A stretch of DNA of 64,000 bases from Mariniphaga sp041687255 (lineage in GTDB: Bacteria > Bacteroidota > Bacteroidia > Bacteroidales > Prolixibacteraceae). The stretch covers positions 1-64,000 of the forward strand of contig JAWLCL010000020.1 in NCBI GenBank assembly GCA_041687255.1, read 5' to 3'. Both the position numbers and the translations under genes were made by a program. The notes beneath the pieces were generated by a model, which had not been told where the DNA came from, ran no database searches, and worked only from the letters and a program-made list of their open reading frames with translations. This document shows positions 1 through 8,952 of the stretch, one piece after another; the stretch's first letter is position 1, and the number at the start of each line of letters is the position of its first letter.

Positions 1-465
1 GAATTAAAGGGGTGTGTTTTGACGGTTCATCTACCCATATTATGTCCCTGCCGGGACAGTTCCGAAGAACGTAAGGGGTGTGTTTTGACGGTTCATCTAC
101 CCATATTATGTCCCTGCCGGGACAGTTCCGAAGAACGTAAGGGGTGTTTTTTGACGGTTCATCTATCCATACTATATCCCTGCAGGTACAGTTCCAAAGA
201 ACTTAAGGGAAGTGTTTATACTAATCATTTATCCATATTTTAACCTTGCCGGGATAGTTCCGAAGAGCAATAGAGGGATGTTTAAATAATTTATGTACAC
301 ATGTTTTGTTCCTGCCGGTACAGTTCCGTAGAGCAATAGAGGGATGTTTAAATAATTTATGTACACATGTTTTGTTCCTGCCGGTACAGTTCCGTAGGAA
401 CTTAATATGGGTAGAAACATGAACAACCCCCTTTCCCTTGTGTTCCGTAGGAACATTACCAACAG
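1..465. repeat. 66-bp tandem repeat array with hairpin cores
   Basis: The shared core (cctgccgg-acagttccg) recurs at about 46, 112, 178, 244, 310 and 376, exactly 66 bp apart, with a degenerate seventh copy near 436. The left edge cuts the first unit, so the array probably continues outside the window. Each unit carries a small inverted repeat: GTTC-CGAA-GAAC in the left copies and GTTCC-GTA-GGAAC in the right ones. The first two full copies are essentially identical to each other, as are the fifth and sixth, which indicates local duplication. Because 66 is divisible by 3, long open frames run through the array on both strands. They translate to a repeated 22-residue string and I do not regard them as genes. 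Confidence 0.9.
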
Positions 466-518
466 CATTATATGAATAGTTTTTATAAAATTGTTGCCAA
501 ACATCAGTGATACTTAGT

Positions 519-526
519 TATATTTG
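519..526 (+). promoter_or_regulatory. candidate -7 element (TATATTTG)
   Basis: A perfect match to the Bacteroidota TAnnTTTG element lies 50 bp before the glycosyltransferase start, with a TTG at 494-496 about 22 bp upstream as a possible -33 half. It is the first unique sequence after the tandem array and is a plausible promoter for the 576-4110 genes. Confidence 0.4.
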
Positions 527-575
527 ACATCGTCTCATAATTAATAAAACTAAACAGTATATAAAGTAACACCTA

Positions 576-1289
576 ATGATACTATCGATCGTTATTCCTG
601 TATATAATGAAGCCAAAACTATAAGCGCTATACTTGACCGTGTTCTGGCCGTTGAATTGCTCTACGGTTTCGAGAAGGAGATAATAGTTGTGAACGACTG
701 TTCCACCGATAGTTCAGAGCAGGTCATCGAAGATTATATAAATGAGCACCGGGAAATTAACCTGAAGCTTTTGCTCCAGTCCCGGAATATGGGTAAAGGG
801 GCAGCGCTTCACCGGGGGATTGCAGAGGCCACAGGCGACTGTATAATAATTCAGGATGCTGATTTGGAATACGATCCGCGCGAATACAACCACCTGTTAA
901 AACCTATTGCCGAAGGGAATGCCGATGTTGTATACGGCTCGCGATTTATGGGGGGGAATCCGCACCGGATATTATTTTTCTGGCATTCCATAGGAAACAA
1001 ATTTCTTACTTTTTTCTCCAATATGTTTACCGATTTGAACCTGACCGATATGGAAACCTGTTATAAACTGTTCAGGGCTGAAGTTGTAAAAAACCTTGAT
1101 TTAAAAGAAAAGCGTTTTGGCTTTGAACCTGAAGTTACAGCAAAAGTAGCACGGGTCCCGGGAGTGCGGATTTATGAAGTGGGAATTTCTTATTACGGAC
1201 GCACCTACGACGAAGGAAAAAAGATAGGATGGCGCGACGGGTTTTGGGCGCTCTGGTGTGTGATGAAGTATAATGTTTTCAAAAAGTAA
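576..1289 (+). CDS. GT2 glycosyltransferase, dolichyl/polyprenyl-phosphate mannose synthase-like
   Basis: This 237-residue protein has the compact GT-A fold of DPM1-type enzymes, which move a sugar from a nucleotide donor onto a polyprenyl phosphate on the cytoplasmic face of the inner membrane. The sequence shows the N-terminal IVIPVYNEAKTI strand, VNDCSTDSS (nucleotide binding), the RNMGKGAALHRG helix, the metal-binding QDADLEYDP near residue 90, and the later DMETCYKLFR segment typical of the DPM1/UDP-glucose branch. There is no C-terminal membrane anchor, unlike the longer GtrB/ArnC type. The next gene, a GT-C membrane protein, begins 5 nt after the stop and is presumably translationally coupled, so the lipid-linked sugar made here may be its donor. 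The sugar itself cannot be read from sequence. Confidence 0.9.
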   Translation: MILSIVIPVYNEAKTISAILDRVLAVELLYGFEKEIIVVNDCSTDSSEQVIEDYINEHREINLKLLLQSRNMGKGAALHRGIAEATGDCIIIQDADLEYDPREYNHLLKPIAEGNADVVYGSRFMGGNPHRILFFWHSIGNKFLTFFSNMFTDLNLTDMETCYKLFRAEVVKNLDLKEKRFGFEPEVTAKVARVPGVRIYEVGISYYGRTYDEGKKIGWRDGFWALWCVMKYNVFKK

Positions 1290-1294
1290 ATGAA

Positions 1295-3172
1295 ATGCGC
1301 AGAATTTCATTAAAGCATTTTTACTATTTTTTCTTCCCGGCTTATATTCTGTTGCAGGTTATTCTGATAGTAATCAGCGAAAGTGCATACGGATATGGAG
1401 GTGCCGATAACATTGCCCATTATCAAATCTCACGCTTTTCTTTTAAATATCCTGAGTTATTTCTTGATCTTTGGGGGAAACCTTTATATACCGCGCTTTC
1501 AGCTCCGTTTGCCCAATTTGGCTATGATGCAGCGAAAATGTTTAATTTGCTGGTTGCAGTTTTTACTCTTTTGATTTCTGCTAAAATTGCCCGGCATTTA
1601 TTTTCCGATAAGGCAAGTTCATTTTTCACGGTTGTTTTTATCGCTTTTTCACCGGTTTATTTTCTACTAGCCGCCAGTTGCCTCACTGAGGTGCTTTTCA
1701 GTTTTGTGCTGACAGCTGCAGTTTACCTTTTTATTCGTAAAAAATACGTTATTGCAGCTTTAGTCGTATCTTTTTTGCCCCTGGTCCGGAGCGAGGGATT
1801 TGTGATTTTGCCGGTTTTTGCTGTTGCATTGATACTGATTCGTTCGTACCGTAGCATTCCGTTTTTGGTTTCTGGCTTAGTTTTTTATTCCATCATCGGT
1901 TATTTTGTGTTTGGTGATATTTTATGGTTGATAAATAAACAGCCCTATTCAATGGGAGAAAGTATTTATGGCAGTGGCAGCCTGCTTCACTTCATCAAAC
2001 ACAGCCCGTCAATTTTTGGCATTCCATTGTTAATAGTGATTTTCTTTGGATTACTGGTTTGGGTTACCGGCACTCTCAAAAAGTTTTCTTTAAGAGGCAA
2101 CAATACTATTTTATTTATTTTGATAGCAGGCAGCTGGCTGATTTATTTTGCTGCCCATAGCTATGTGTGGTGGAAAGGAACAGGCGGCTCACTAGGTTTA
2201 ACCCGTGTGATTGGCGGAGTTATTCCTTTGGCTGCATTGACAGGCATGAAAGTTTATGAATATGTGCTGAATACATTTAAGGGAAAAGCTGTTACATATG
2301 GCTTTTTTTCTCTGCTGGCTATACTCCAGGTGGTGTTTTTATTCACCAGACATAATTTACACCTTAAAGCCGATCCTACTGAACAGCTGATAAAAAAGAG
2401 CGCTGAATATATCCAGGTACATGAGAAGGGTGAAAAGGTTTACTACTTCAATCCCCTCCTGATTCATTACCTGGATTTGGACCCTTATGATACCTCACAA
2501 TGCAACTGGTGGGTTGCCGATAAACAGCAGCCTTCAAATACGCTGGAATGGGGTGATTTGCTGGTATGGGATGCCCATCTGGGGCCTAATGAAGGGGGTG
2601 TGCAGCTGAGTGATCTTGAGAAGGATCAATACCTGGAAAAAATTAAGGCATTTTATCCCATTGAGAAGATAATAGTCCTCGGGGGTTACGACTACAGTGT
2701 GCAGATTTTTAAGAAAGTAAAAACTAAAGTTGATTCTGCTGCTGTTACTGATAGCTACAGCAAAATTTTAAGCTTTGAAGGAAATCAGGATGAAAGGGTG
2801 AGGGAGGTGGACGGACTTAATGTTTGGGTGCTTGATGGCAGACAGGAATTCAGCCCGGCAATTACTATTTATCCCGACGTCATAAAGCAACGGGAAGTAC
2901 TGGATGTTAAAGCAACCCTTCATTTCAAAGCGTTCGAATCCTTAACTGCTGACGAAGTATTGCTGGTTTTTTCGGTTGAAAATGAGGGACAAAATTTACG
3001 ATACGAAAAAATGGATTTAATTGCTGAAGATGAGAACTGGAAACAGTTGCAGCTACAGGCAAAAATACCTGCAGGTATTCCTGATTCCGCTAAAATGGTA
3101 TTTTATGTCTGGAATAAGGACAAGAAAAACCTGTTGATAGAGAAACTGGGCGTTGAAATGAAAAGCTATTAA
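1295..3172 (+). CDS. multi-pass membrane glycosyltransferase, GT-C/PMT-like
   Basis: This is a 625-residue integral membrane protein. Roughly the first 360 residues are a series of hydrophobic segments separated by short loops, as in GT39/ArnT-like GT-C enzymes that transfer sugars from polyprenyl phosphate on the periplasmic side. The last 260 residues are soluble and end in a beta-rich region. The first loop (about residues 28-60) has few acidic residues, so the usual catalytic Asp/Glu is not obvious and the family call rests on topology and context. It follows the GT2 gene by 5 nt and is almost certainly in the same operon. It could instead be an uncharacterised membrane protein of the same fold. 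Confidence 0.65.
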   Translation: MRRISLKHFYYFFFPAYILLQVILIVISESAYGYGGADNIAHYQISRFSFKYPELFLDLWGKPLYTALSAPFAQFGYDAAKMFNLLVAVFTLLISAKIARHLFSDKASSFFTVVFIAFSPVYFLLAASCLTEVLFSFVLTAAVYLFIRKKYVIAALVVSFLPLVRSEGFVILPVFAVALILIRSYRSIPFLVSGLVFYSIIGYFVFGDILWLINKQPYSMGESIYGSGSLLHFIKHSPSIFGIPLLIVIFFGLLVWVTGTLKKFSLRGNNTILFILIAGSWLIYFAAHSYVWWKGTGGSLGLTRVIGGVIPLAALTGMKVYEYVLNTFKGKAVTYGFFSLLAILQVVFLFTRHNLHLKADPTEQLIKKSAEYIQVHEKGEKVYYFNPLLIHYLDLDPYDTSQCNWWVADKQQPSNTLEWGDLLVWDAHLGPNEGGVQLSDLEKDQYLEKIKAFYPIEKIIVLGGYDYSVQIFKKVKTKVDSAAVTDSYSKILSFEGNQDERVREVDGLNVWVLDGRQEFSPAITIYPDVIKQREVLDVKATLHFKAFESLTADEVLLVFSVENEGQNLRYEKMDLIAEDENWKQLQLQAKIPAGIPDSAKMVFYVWNKDKKNLLIEKLGVEMKSY

Positions 3173-3261
3173 GTTTATATTTTCTAAATGTTTGATTTGT
3201 TATTATAGTCAGAATTTTAAAACAATTACTCCTGAATAGTAGTAATTTAACTATAAAACCT

Positions 3262-4110
3262 ATGAATTTAAAAGAAGTATACAAGTTCTTATCTCCAAAA
3301 CATCAGAACATTTTTCTTGATTATAAAGTGAATTTTAAACCCAGGTATGGAGAAGGTTTACCACCACATAAGGAACTGTATTCAGTTATTAATTCCAACA
3401 GGAAAGATTATGAAGCTATTCTGAATAAGGCACTGGAATATAAAAACCTGTTATGGCAGATAAAAGATGCCAAACAGGAAAGTGAGGTAAACAAACCGGC
3501 CTGGAATAATGGGTTTTTACCGGGTTTGGATATTGTTGGTCTGTATACAATATTATCGTTGTACAGGCCCAGCAAATACATTGAAATTGGTTCGGGCAAT
3601 TCAACGAAAGTAGCTTATAAGGCTAAAAAAGAGCAAAATTTAAACTGTCGTATCGTTTCAATAGATCCCTGGCCCCGGGCAGAAATTGATCATTTGGCGG
3701 ATGAAATTATTCGTCAGCCTTTTGAAAATATCGATAATAGTTTTTTATCGGAACTCGGGGAAAATGACATACTGTTTATTGACAATTCCCACCGTATATT
3801 GCCCAACTCCGATTCCATGGTCTTTTTTCTTGAAGTGTTGCCACGACTTAAAAAGGGAGTGATTGTCCATTTGCACGACATTTACCTTCCTTATGATTAT
3901 CCGCAGTTTATGTGCGACAGGTTTTACTCCGAGCAGTATGGCCTGGCAATGTATTTATTGGCTAACCCGGTAAAGTATAGCCCTTTGTTGCCCAATTTTT
4001 TTATACATAATGACGAGCAATTAAGCCGGATTATTGAACCAGTATGGGAACATGAGAATCTGGCAAATGTTGAAAGACATGGCGGGTCTTTTTGGATAAA
4101 GATTAAGTGA
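3262..4110 (+). CDS. class I SAM-dependent methyltransferase (Methyltransf_24-like)
   Basis: A 282-residue soluble protein with a Rossmann methyltransferase core in its second half. YIEIGSGNSTKVAY (near residue 110) is motif I, VSIDPWPR is the acidic strand that contacts the ribose of S-adenosylmethionine, ILFIDNSH is motif IV, and a conserved HLHDIYLPYDYP stretch follows. This combination is common in methyltransferases of polysaccharide and glycan clusters. The acceptor is unknown; given the neighbours, a sugar or glycan end is the simplest guess. It lies 89 bp after the GT-C gene on the same strand and probably belongs to the same transcript. Confidence 0.8.
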   Translation: MNLKEVYKFLSPKHQNIFLDYKVNFKPRYGEGLPPHKELYSVINSNRKDYEAILNKALEYKNLLWQIKDAKQESEVNKPAWNNGFLPGLDIVGLYTILSLYRPSKYIEIGSGNSTKVAYKAKKEQNLNCRIVSIDPWPRAEIDHLADEIIRQPFENIDNSFLSELGENDILFIDNSHRILPNSDSMVFFLEVLPRLKKGVIVHLHDIYLPYDYPQFMCDRFYSEQYGLAMYLLANPVKYSPLLPNFFIHNDEQLSRIIEPVWEHENLANVERHGGSFWIKIK

Positions 4111-4116
4111 ATTGGG

Positions 4117-4137
4117 AATCAGGTATTGTTACTGATT
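4117..4137. terminator. weak hairpin between convergent genes
   Basis: AATCAG and CTGATT are separated by 9 nt and followed by TATTTTT. The element sits between the stop of the methyltransferase and the stop of the convergent membrane glycosyltransferase. The 6-bp stem is weak, so this is only a possible terminator. Confidence 0.3.
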
Positions 4138-5780
4138 TATTTTTCTTCAACATTCAGTTTAACCAAAGCTTCGCCATTTACTGAATTAACAAAGATCGGC
4201 TCTGCATTAAGTGTGATTCGTTCTTTATCGGGGAAGATTTTGTTGATGGTCATATCATAAAGCTCCTGTGTGTTTTTTTCAAGATATATGTAAACCGGAA
4301 TGTTTTCTCTACTGATTTTATCTGTATTGAGAGGTTCTCCCCAATGAATGAATTTTCCGTCCCAGGTAGTGTAAAGATAAGTGTTTGGGAAAAGCTCTCC
4401 AAGAATATTCCGGTATCTTTCCCGAGCTGACGAAGCTGACCATACGGTGCTGAAATGGAGCGCGTATTCTACAAAAGGAGACCCATAGTCCTGGGAAACA
4501 ATTATTTTTATGCTTTCATCTTCAAACGTATTGGCTATGCTTCGCGTCAGTTTTCTGGCTTCAATTTGCTGCTGAAATGCCCCGGAATTATACCTGATAG
4601 CTGTTACTTGTTGCTTTATATTCCAGAAAAGGTAAACGGCGAGCAAGCTCAATAAAACAACCTTCATGATTTTCGAAGAATTGAATTCCTTTATGAACTC
4701 AATGATTAAAAAAATCAGCAGTGGGGAAAACATTACTGCGGGTATGAAATAATGAGGTGAATAATGCTTGGCGACCATTAATACCTGTAACATTATTACT
4801 GCCAGGATACCCAGTGTAACTCTTATTTTTTTTGTAAGTGTTGTTTTTAAATGTTTTCTGAACCGGATAACTGCTGCTGATGAGGTTAGGAAAAGAAGAA
4901 TTACCAGGTAAAAAAAGCTTTTTTGCAAGTTAAAGATTCTATTAAAATTTTCTTTAAATAAATTCAAATCGATCACGTTCTTTTCACCACTGCCATAATT
5001 TCCACTGTGCAGAAACAAGTTTTTTATCCAGTTCCAAAACCTTTCTATTTGCAGTGTGGCAGGAAATGCAATTACTAGAAAGAAAAGCAGTGTGAGAACT
5101 GCTACAATCAATTTTGATTTCCAAGTCTTGACAATTACCAATGGAATTATCAGTAAGGGAATTAAAGTTATTTTTACTGAAAGTCCGAAAGCTATAATGA
5201 GGCTCATTATTACCAGTTGAGAACCACTGAATTTTTCTTTATCGCTGTATACATGATAAATCATTAATACAATCAGGGCAACAATGGGTATTGGCATCAG
5301 GAGTTCAGGAGTAATTCTTCCAATAATCTCATACCAGATATACGTTACAAATGGAACTGTTTGGATGAGCAAAGCATATAAAACTGAATTTGTTTTTTTG
5401 AATACGTATTTGCCGGCAATAAAAAGAGAAAGTGCTACAAGAAGTGTAATGGTAATATTAACTACTGTCAGATAAAGATCGGAATTGGCCAAAACATCTT
5501 CTGCAAGATTTGGATTTGTTCTGAACAGGTAAATTAATCTGATGACAATGGCTATAAGGTATTGAAGTGGTGTGCCGGGATGGTCGATGTGTGTAATTTT
5601 AAATATTCCTTCTGAAATGTTTAATCCGCTGATAAAATAGGCATAATCGGGATCAATTGATCTTAGCGAAGGATCTTCCAATATGAGTTTAATGTATAAA
5701 CCTGCAAAAAAATAAAAGAAAGGCAAGGCCAGTATAAAAAGAATTCTGCTTTTCCATACAGCCTGTTTGAAAGGATTCAT
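4137..5780 (-). CDS. multi-pass membrane glycosyltransferase, GT-C-like
   Basis: This 547-residue protein has a hydrophobic segment at about residues 12-32, then a short loop with SIDPDYAYFISG and, further on, THIDHPGTPLQY. An acidic pair in the first external loop followed by an HPGTP-type motif is usual in PMT_2/GT39-like transferases, where the acidic residue is the likely catalytic base. Many further membrane segments follow up to about residue 390, and the last 150 residues are soluble. It is transcribed alone, convergent with the methyltransferase gene and divergent from the next GT-C gene. The donor is expected to be polyprenyl-phosphate sugar; the acceptor is unknown. Confidence 0.65.
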   Translation of the reverse strand: MNPFKQAVWKSRILFILALPFFYFFAGLYIKLILEDPSLRSIDPDYAYFISGLNISEGIFKITHIDHPGTPLQYLIAIVIRLIYLFRTNPNLAEDVLANSDLYLTVVNITITLLVALSLFIAGKYVFKKTNSVLYALLIQTVPFVTYIWYEIIGRITPELLMPIPIVALIVLMIYHVYSDKEKFSGSQLVIMSLIIAFGLSVKITLIPLLIIPLVIVKTWKSKLIVAVLTLLFFLVIAFPATLQIERFWNWIKNLFLHSGNYGSGEKNVIDLNLFKENFNRIFNLQKSFFYLVILLFLTSSAAVIRFRKHLKTTLTKKIRVTLGILAVIMLQVLMVAKHYSPHYFIPAVMFSPLLIFLIIEFIKEFNSSKIMKVVLLSLLAVYLFWNIKQQVTAIRYNSGAFQQQIEARKLTRSIANTFEDESIKIIVSQDYGSPFVEYALHFSTVWSASSARERYRNILGELFPNTYLYTTWDGKFIHWGEPLNTDKISRENIPVYIYLEKNTQELYDMTINKIFPDKERITLNAEPIFVNSVNGEALVKLNVEEK

Positions 5781-5956
5781 TGTTTTCTTTATTGATTGTC
5801 AGTTTTAGCAAAAAAAATATTTACCAAAAGTAAAAATAGAATCAGAATAAAAAAAGGGTCCATCAGTGTTGATTATTTATTCCTGCACAAGTAATCATAG
5901 TTTTTTTACCACTAAAAAAAATCATAACAGGGTAAATTTGATTTGCAGAATATTAC

Positions 5957-5964
5957 TACTTTAG
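5957..5964 (+). promoter_or_regulatory. candidate -7 element (TACTTTAG)
   Basis: TACTTTAGC lies 110 bp before the 6074 gene, with TTTG at 5937-5940 upstream. The same nine bases occur before the CotH gene and the methyltransferase-glycosyltransferase fusion gene. The recurrence is stronger support than any single match. The rest of the 293-bp divergent gap (5781-6073) is AT-rich and shows nothing else I can name. Confidence 0.4.
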
Positions 5965-6073
5965 CCTGCAAATTTATATGGATAAACCCTAAAATCAAGC
6001 CTGGATGCAGATGCTGTATCCAAAATTAGCCGAAGTTTATCCCGATAACTATTTATATTAAAAAGCATTCATT

Positions 6074-7615
6074 ATGACTTTTTCCTTTTTAAACAAAAGG
6101 ATTGCAGGAAATATCCTGTTTATTTTAGTGTTTGTAGGTCTTTTTTTTCTATACGATTTAAATAATTCATTGTTTGATCTTCCTCAATCGGTGCATATGT
6201 GGCGCCAGACGAACTGTCTTTCCCTTACGCTAAATTATCATCAATACGATCTTCCACTGTGGGAGCCTGAGATGCACAACCAGTTTGGAGGAGGAGGCTA
6301 CTCGGGGAAAGCAGCAGGTGAATTTCCTATTATTTATTACATGGTCGCCCAGTTATGGGATATGTTCGGAGCGCATGAATGGATTTTTAAACTGGTTCAG
6401 GTATTCATCCTGTTTTTCGGATTATATGCATTGTTTCATGGATTAAAGTTTATCGTTAAAAATCAGTTATTGGCTGGATTTATAAGTCTGCTGGTCTTTA
6501 CGTCACCCATGGTTGTTTTTTATGGACCTAACTATTTACCCGATGTTCCGTCATTATCGTTTGTTTTTATTGCATGGTATTTTGTAATACGGTACCTTGA
6601 AAAAAGGAACAACCTGATACTATGGCTTTCTGCTTTGTTTTTTTGTCTGGCCATGTTGCTAAAAATCACTGCCGCTTTATCATTTATTGCATTGGGGGGC
6701 TGGATTATTATTGAAATTCTGTTCATGAAAAAAGACCAGTGTGTTTTTTGCCTCAGATGGAAGCAGTTGATTCCCTTTCTGCTGGCCCTGGTTCCGGTAA
6801 TTTCATGGTACTTATATGTCGAGCATTATAACCGTATCAACCAGGGGCATATTTCGTTTCATGGCATATGGCCCATCTGGAATATGACCAGCGAACAGTA
6901 TGCAAGAATTATTGAAGTGCTTGATAAAATCTATTTTAAAGAAATGTTTTTACCGTTCGCTCAATACCTTACATTTGCCATTTGGTTGTTCTTGCTCATC
7001 AGGATAAAGAAGTTAAAGCCGGTTTTCAGGTACTTCATAATTGTTTTGCCATTGGGCATGGCCTTCCAGCTTGTCTTATGGTTTCAGGTGCTGGAAGGTC
7101 ACGATTATTATATGATAAACCTTGTAATTGTTTTTGTAGCTGTGTGGGCAATATTCCTGGCTCAGTTAAAGAACCTGAATCCACCGGTTAAAATTGCTGT
7201 TTCTGTTCTTGCAGCCGCATTTTTACTATGGAATGCAATAGCCTGCAGTAAACGTATTGAAAACCGTTACTTAGGCTGGATGAACGATATGTATCACCGG
7301 ATGAAAGCACTGAATGAAATTGAACCTTCATTTCGGGAATGGGGGATTCAGCCCGATGACAAGGTAATATCACTGCCCGATTTTACCATAAACGCATCGT
7401 TGTATTATATGAACCGGAGAGGTTATACTGAATTTGGAAGTGACTTTACACAGGAAGAAGGTTTTTATCAGCGGATAGAACAGGGGGCAAAATATCTGAT
7501 CATTAGTGATTCCACCATTGTTGATAATGAACATATTAAACCTTTCACACAGAAAAGGATAGGTAAATTTAAAAATATATTTGTGTTTGATGTCCGGAAT
7601 ATTAGTCCTGAATAG
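6074..7615 (+). CDS. multi-pass membrane glycosyltransferase, GT39/ArnT-like
   Basis: A 513-residue membrane protein. After the first membrane segment (about residues 10-28) comes a long external loop with HMWRQT, EPEMHNQF and GEFPIIYY, which matches the first loop of ArnT/PMT_2-type transferases, where acidic residues act in catalysis. About ten membrane segments continue to about residue 405, then a soluble C-terminal domain of about 100 residues follows. It is the third GT-C-type gene in 6.5 kb. Three different enzymes of this class beside a DPM1-like synthase suggest stepwise outer-face assembly of one glycan. The sugar and acceptor cannot be read from the sequence. Confidence 0.72.
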   Translation: MTFSFLNKRIAGNILFILVFVGLFFLYDLNNSLFDLPQSVHMWRQTNCLSLTLNYHQYDLPLWEPEMHNQFGGGGYSGKAAGEFPIIYYMVAQLWDMFGAHEWIFKLVQVFILFFGLYALFHGLKFIVKNQLLAGFISLLVFTSPMVVFYGPNYLPDVPSLSFVFIAWYFVIRYLEKRNNLILWLSALFFCLAMLLKITAALSFIALGGWIIIEILFMKKDQCVFCLRWKQLIPFLLALVPVISWYLYVEHYNRINQGHISFHGIWPIWNMTSEQYARIIEVLDKIYFKEMFLPFAQYLTFAIWLFLLIRIKKLKPVFRYFIIVLPLGMAFQLVLWFQVLEGHDYYMINLVIVFVAVWAIFLAQLKNLNPPVKIAVSVLAAAFLLWNAIACSKRIENRYLGWMNDMYHRMKALNEIEPSFREWGIQPDDKVISLPDFTINASLYYMNRRGYTEFGSDFTQEEGFYQRIEQGAKYLIISDSTIVDNEHIKPFTQKRIGKFKNIFVFDVRNISPE

Positions 7616-7704
7616 GTAGTAATGTTTTTTGGAATATTAGCCTGAAGCAAAGCTTTTAGATGTATTTGCATTTTAAAAGATTTACCTTTTGCAAAATGCA
7701 AAGT

Positions 7705-8838
7705 TCATTTGTTTTGAATTATCAGGCTGCCTGATTTTAGTTTAATGCCATCTTGTTCCACACGATAAAGGTAAATGCCGTTGTTCAAAGCCTGTTCAAT
7801 TTCAACAACAGCATTAGCAGGTATTTTACGGCTCATGATTTTTCTCCCATTTAAGTCATGCAAATGAAAGGTCAGCAGTGATTCTTTTTCTGAGTGAACC
7901 GAAACCTTAAACCTTTTGTTTGCTGGAATGGGATATACCTGTATATCCAATGTTTTATCCAGGTAAGAATCAGCGCCAGTTGTAAGCCGGTAATCGGTCA
8001 GGTTGCCAAAACAGTTTAATACAGTGTCGTTAAGGCAAATTAAATCAAAGGTTACAGCATTGTTTTCAAGAACATTTACCACAACAAAATTGTCGCCGGA
8101 GCCTTCACCCATTCCGCTTGCAATCAAAGAAATGTTATCATATTTATCATACATAAAATCTACAGCCCAGCTACCTGCTCCAACATCACCTGAAAACATG
8201 AATACCTCATTTGGTAACCTGGAGAATAATGGCTCAACCTCAGTCCAGAAATTAATTGAATCGGCCCTTCCTTCAAATGAATTAGGACCTATATTGGCAT
8301 AGGCACTATTTGGTTTCCACCATAGCAACTGATGAAACAGAACGAATATATTATTGGTATTACTGGTATTTGTATTTAATGTGTTTTTTAAAAACTCCAG
8401 TTGAGCACCTGAAATATTCCATTGGTCGAGGTTCGGATCCAATACTATAAACAAATCGTTTTGGTGGACAAATGAATAGTAAGTATTACCGTAGCGACTT
8501 TCATAAAGTTCGCGGTTCTCCATGTCATGGTTTCCCACGGTAAAATGAACCGGTAATCCCAGGGTGTCAAGATCTGCATCTACTTTATCCCAATCTTCAG
8601 CTGTAGGGTTTGCAGCGACAATATCACCTGTAAATATTCCGAACTTGATTTCCGCCCGGCTTTTTATATATTCAAATTTAGCTTTAAAAGGAGGATGGAG
8701 TCCGTTTTTTACTCCCGGCTGACCACTTGTGTGTCCTGCAACAAAGAATGAGTATGAAATTTGTTGTGCCTGTGTTAATCCGGTAGAAACTATTCCCAGA
8801 AGAAGTATTAATATTATTCGGCTTGAATTTTTTAACAT
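7705..8838 (-). CDS. secreted calcineurin-like metallophosphoesterase with T9SS sorting domain
   Basis: A 377-residue exported protein. Residues 1-24 are a signal peptide ending near TQAQ. The phosphoesterase core has FVAGHTSG, then FTGDIV (metal-bridging Asp, near residue 70), VGNHDMEN (near 101) and a later LFHQLLWW His motif. The usual N-terminal DxH reads as AGH here, so one metal ligand is not in the canonical form. The C-terminal 75 residues (VYPIPANKRF, then DLNGRKI and ending LIIQNK) form a type A sorting domain that directs the protein through T9SS to the cell surface or medium. The gene is divergent from the CotH lipoprotein gene, with 114 bp between the two starts. A phosphatase beside a kinase-like protein may be meaningful. 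Confidence 0.85.
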   Translation of the reverse strand: MLKNSSRIILILLLGIVSTGLTQAQQISYSFFVAGHTSGQPGVKNGLHPPFKAKFEYIKSRAEIKFGIFTGDIVAANPTAEDWDKVDADLDTLGLPVHFTVGNHDMENRELYESRYGNTYYSFVHQNDLFIVLDPNLDQWNISGAQLEFLKNTLNTNTSNTNNIFVLFHQLLWWKPNSAYANIGPNSFEGRADSINFWTEVEPLFSRLPNEVFMFSGDVGAGSWAVDFMYDKYDNISLIASGMGEGSGDNFVVVNVLENNAVTFDLICLNDTVLNCFGNLTDYRLTTGADSYLDKTLDIQVYPIPANKRFKVSVHSEKESLLTFHLHDLNGRKIMSRKIPANAVVEIEQALNNGIYLYRVEQDGIKLKSGSLIIQNK

Positions 8839-8847
8839 CTTTTTACC

Positions 8848-8906
8848 TGAACTTTAATAAACCAGTTATAATCCGAACAGAACCAATAAAAGTTCAGTAA
8901 AGTTCA
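8848..8906. promoter_or_regulatory. inverted repeat TGAACTTTA/TAAAGTTCA, candidate operator
   Basis: TGAACTTTA at 8848-8856 is perfectly inverted at 8898-8906, and the right half is also directly repeated just upstream (AAGTTCA). It lies between the divergent phosphoesterase and CotH genes and ends about 20 bp before the CotH -7 element, a suitable place for a shared regulator to bind. Confidence 0.35.
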
Positions 8907-8926
8907 AAAGTTTTTAGTTGAATTAT

Positions 8927-8934
8927 TACTTTAG
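8927..8934 (+). promoter_or_regulatory. candidate -7 element (TACTTTAG) of the CotH operon
   Basis: TATTACTTTAGC lies only 19 bp before the chosen ATG at 8953 and repeats the motif seen at 5957 and 13446. The short distance would give a very short leader. No convincing -33 TTTG is at the usual spacing. Confidence 0.4.
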
Positions 8935-8952
8935 CAACTGATTCAAATAAGA

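Noticed and set aside
1..465. CRISPR array
   Set aside because: The repeats follow one another with no unique spacers; the whole 66-bp unit is conserved.
19..504. Two open frames across the 66-bp repeats
   Set aside because: They exist only because the repeat length is divisible by three. Their translations are a repeated 22-residue string with no start context or known domain.
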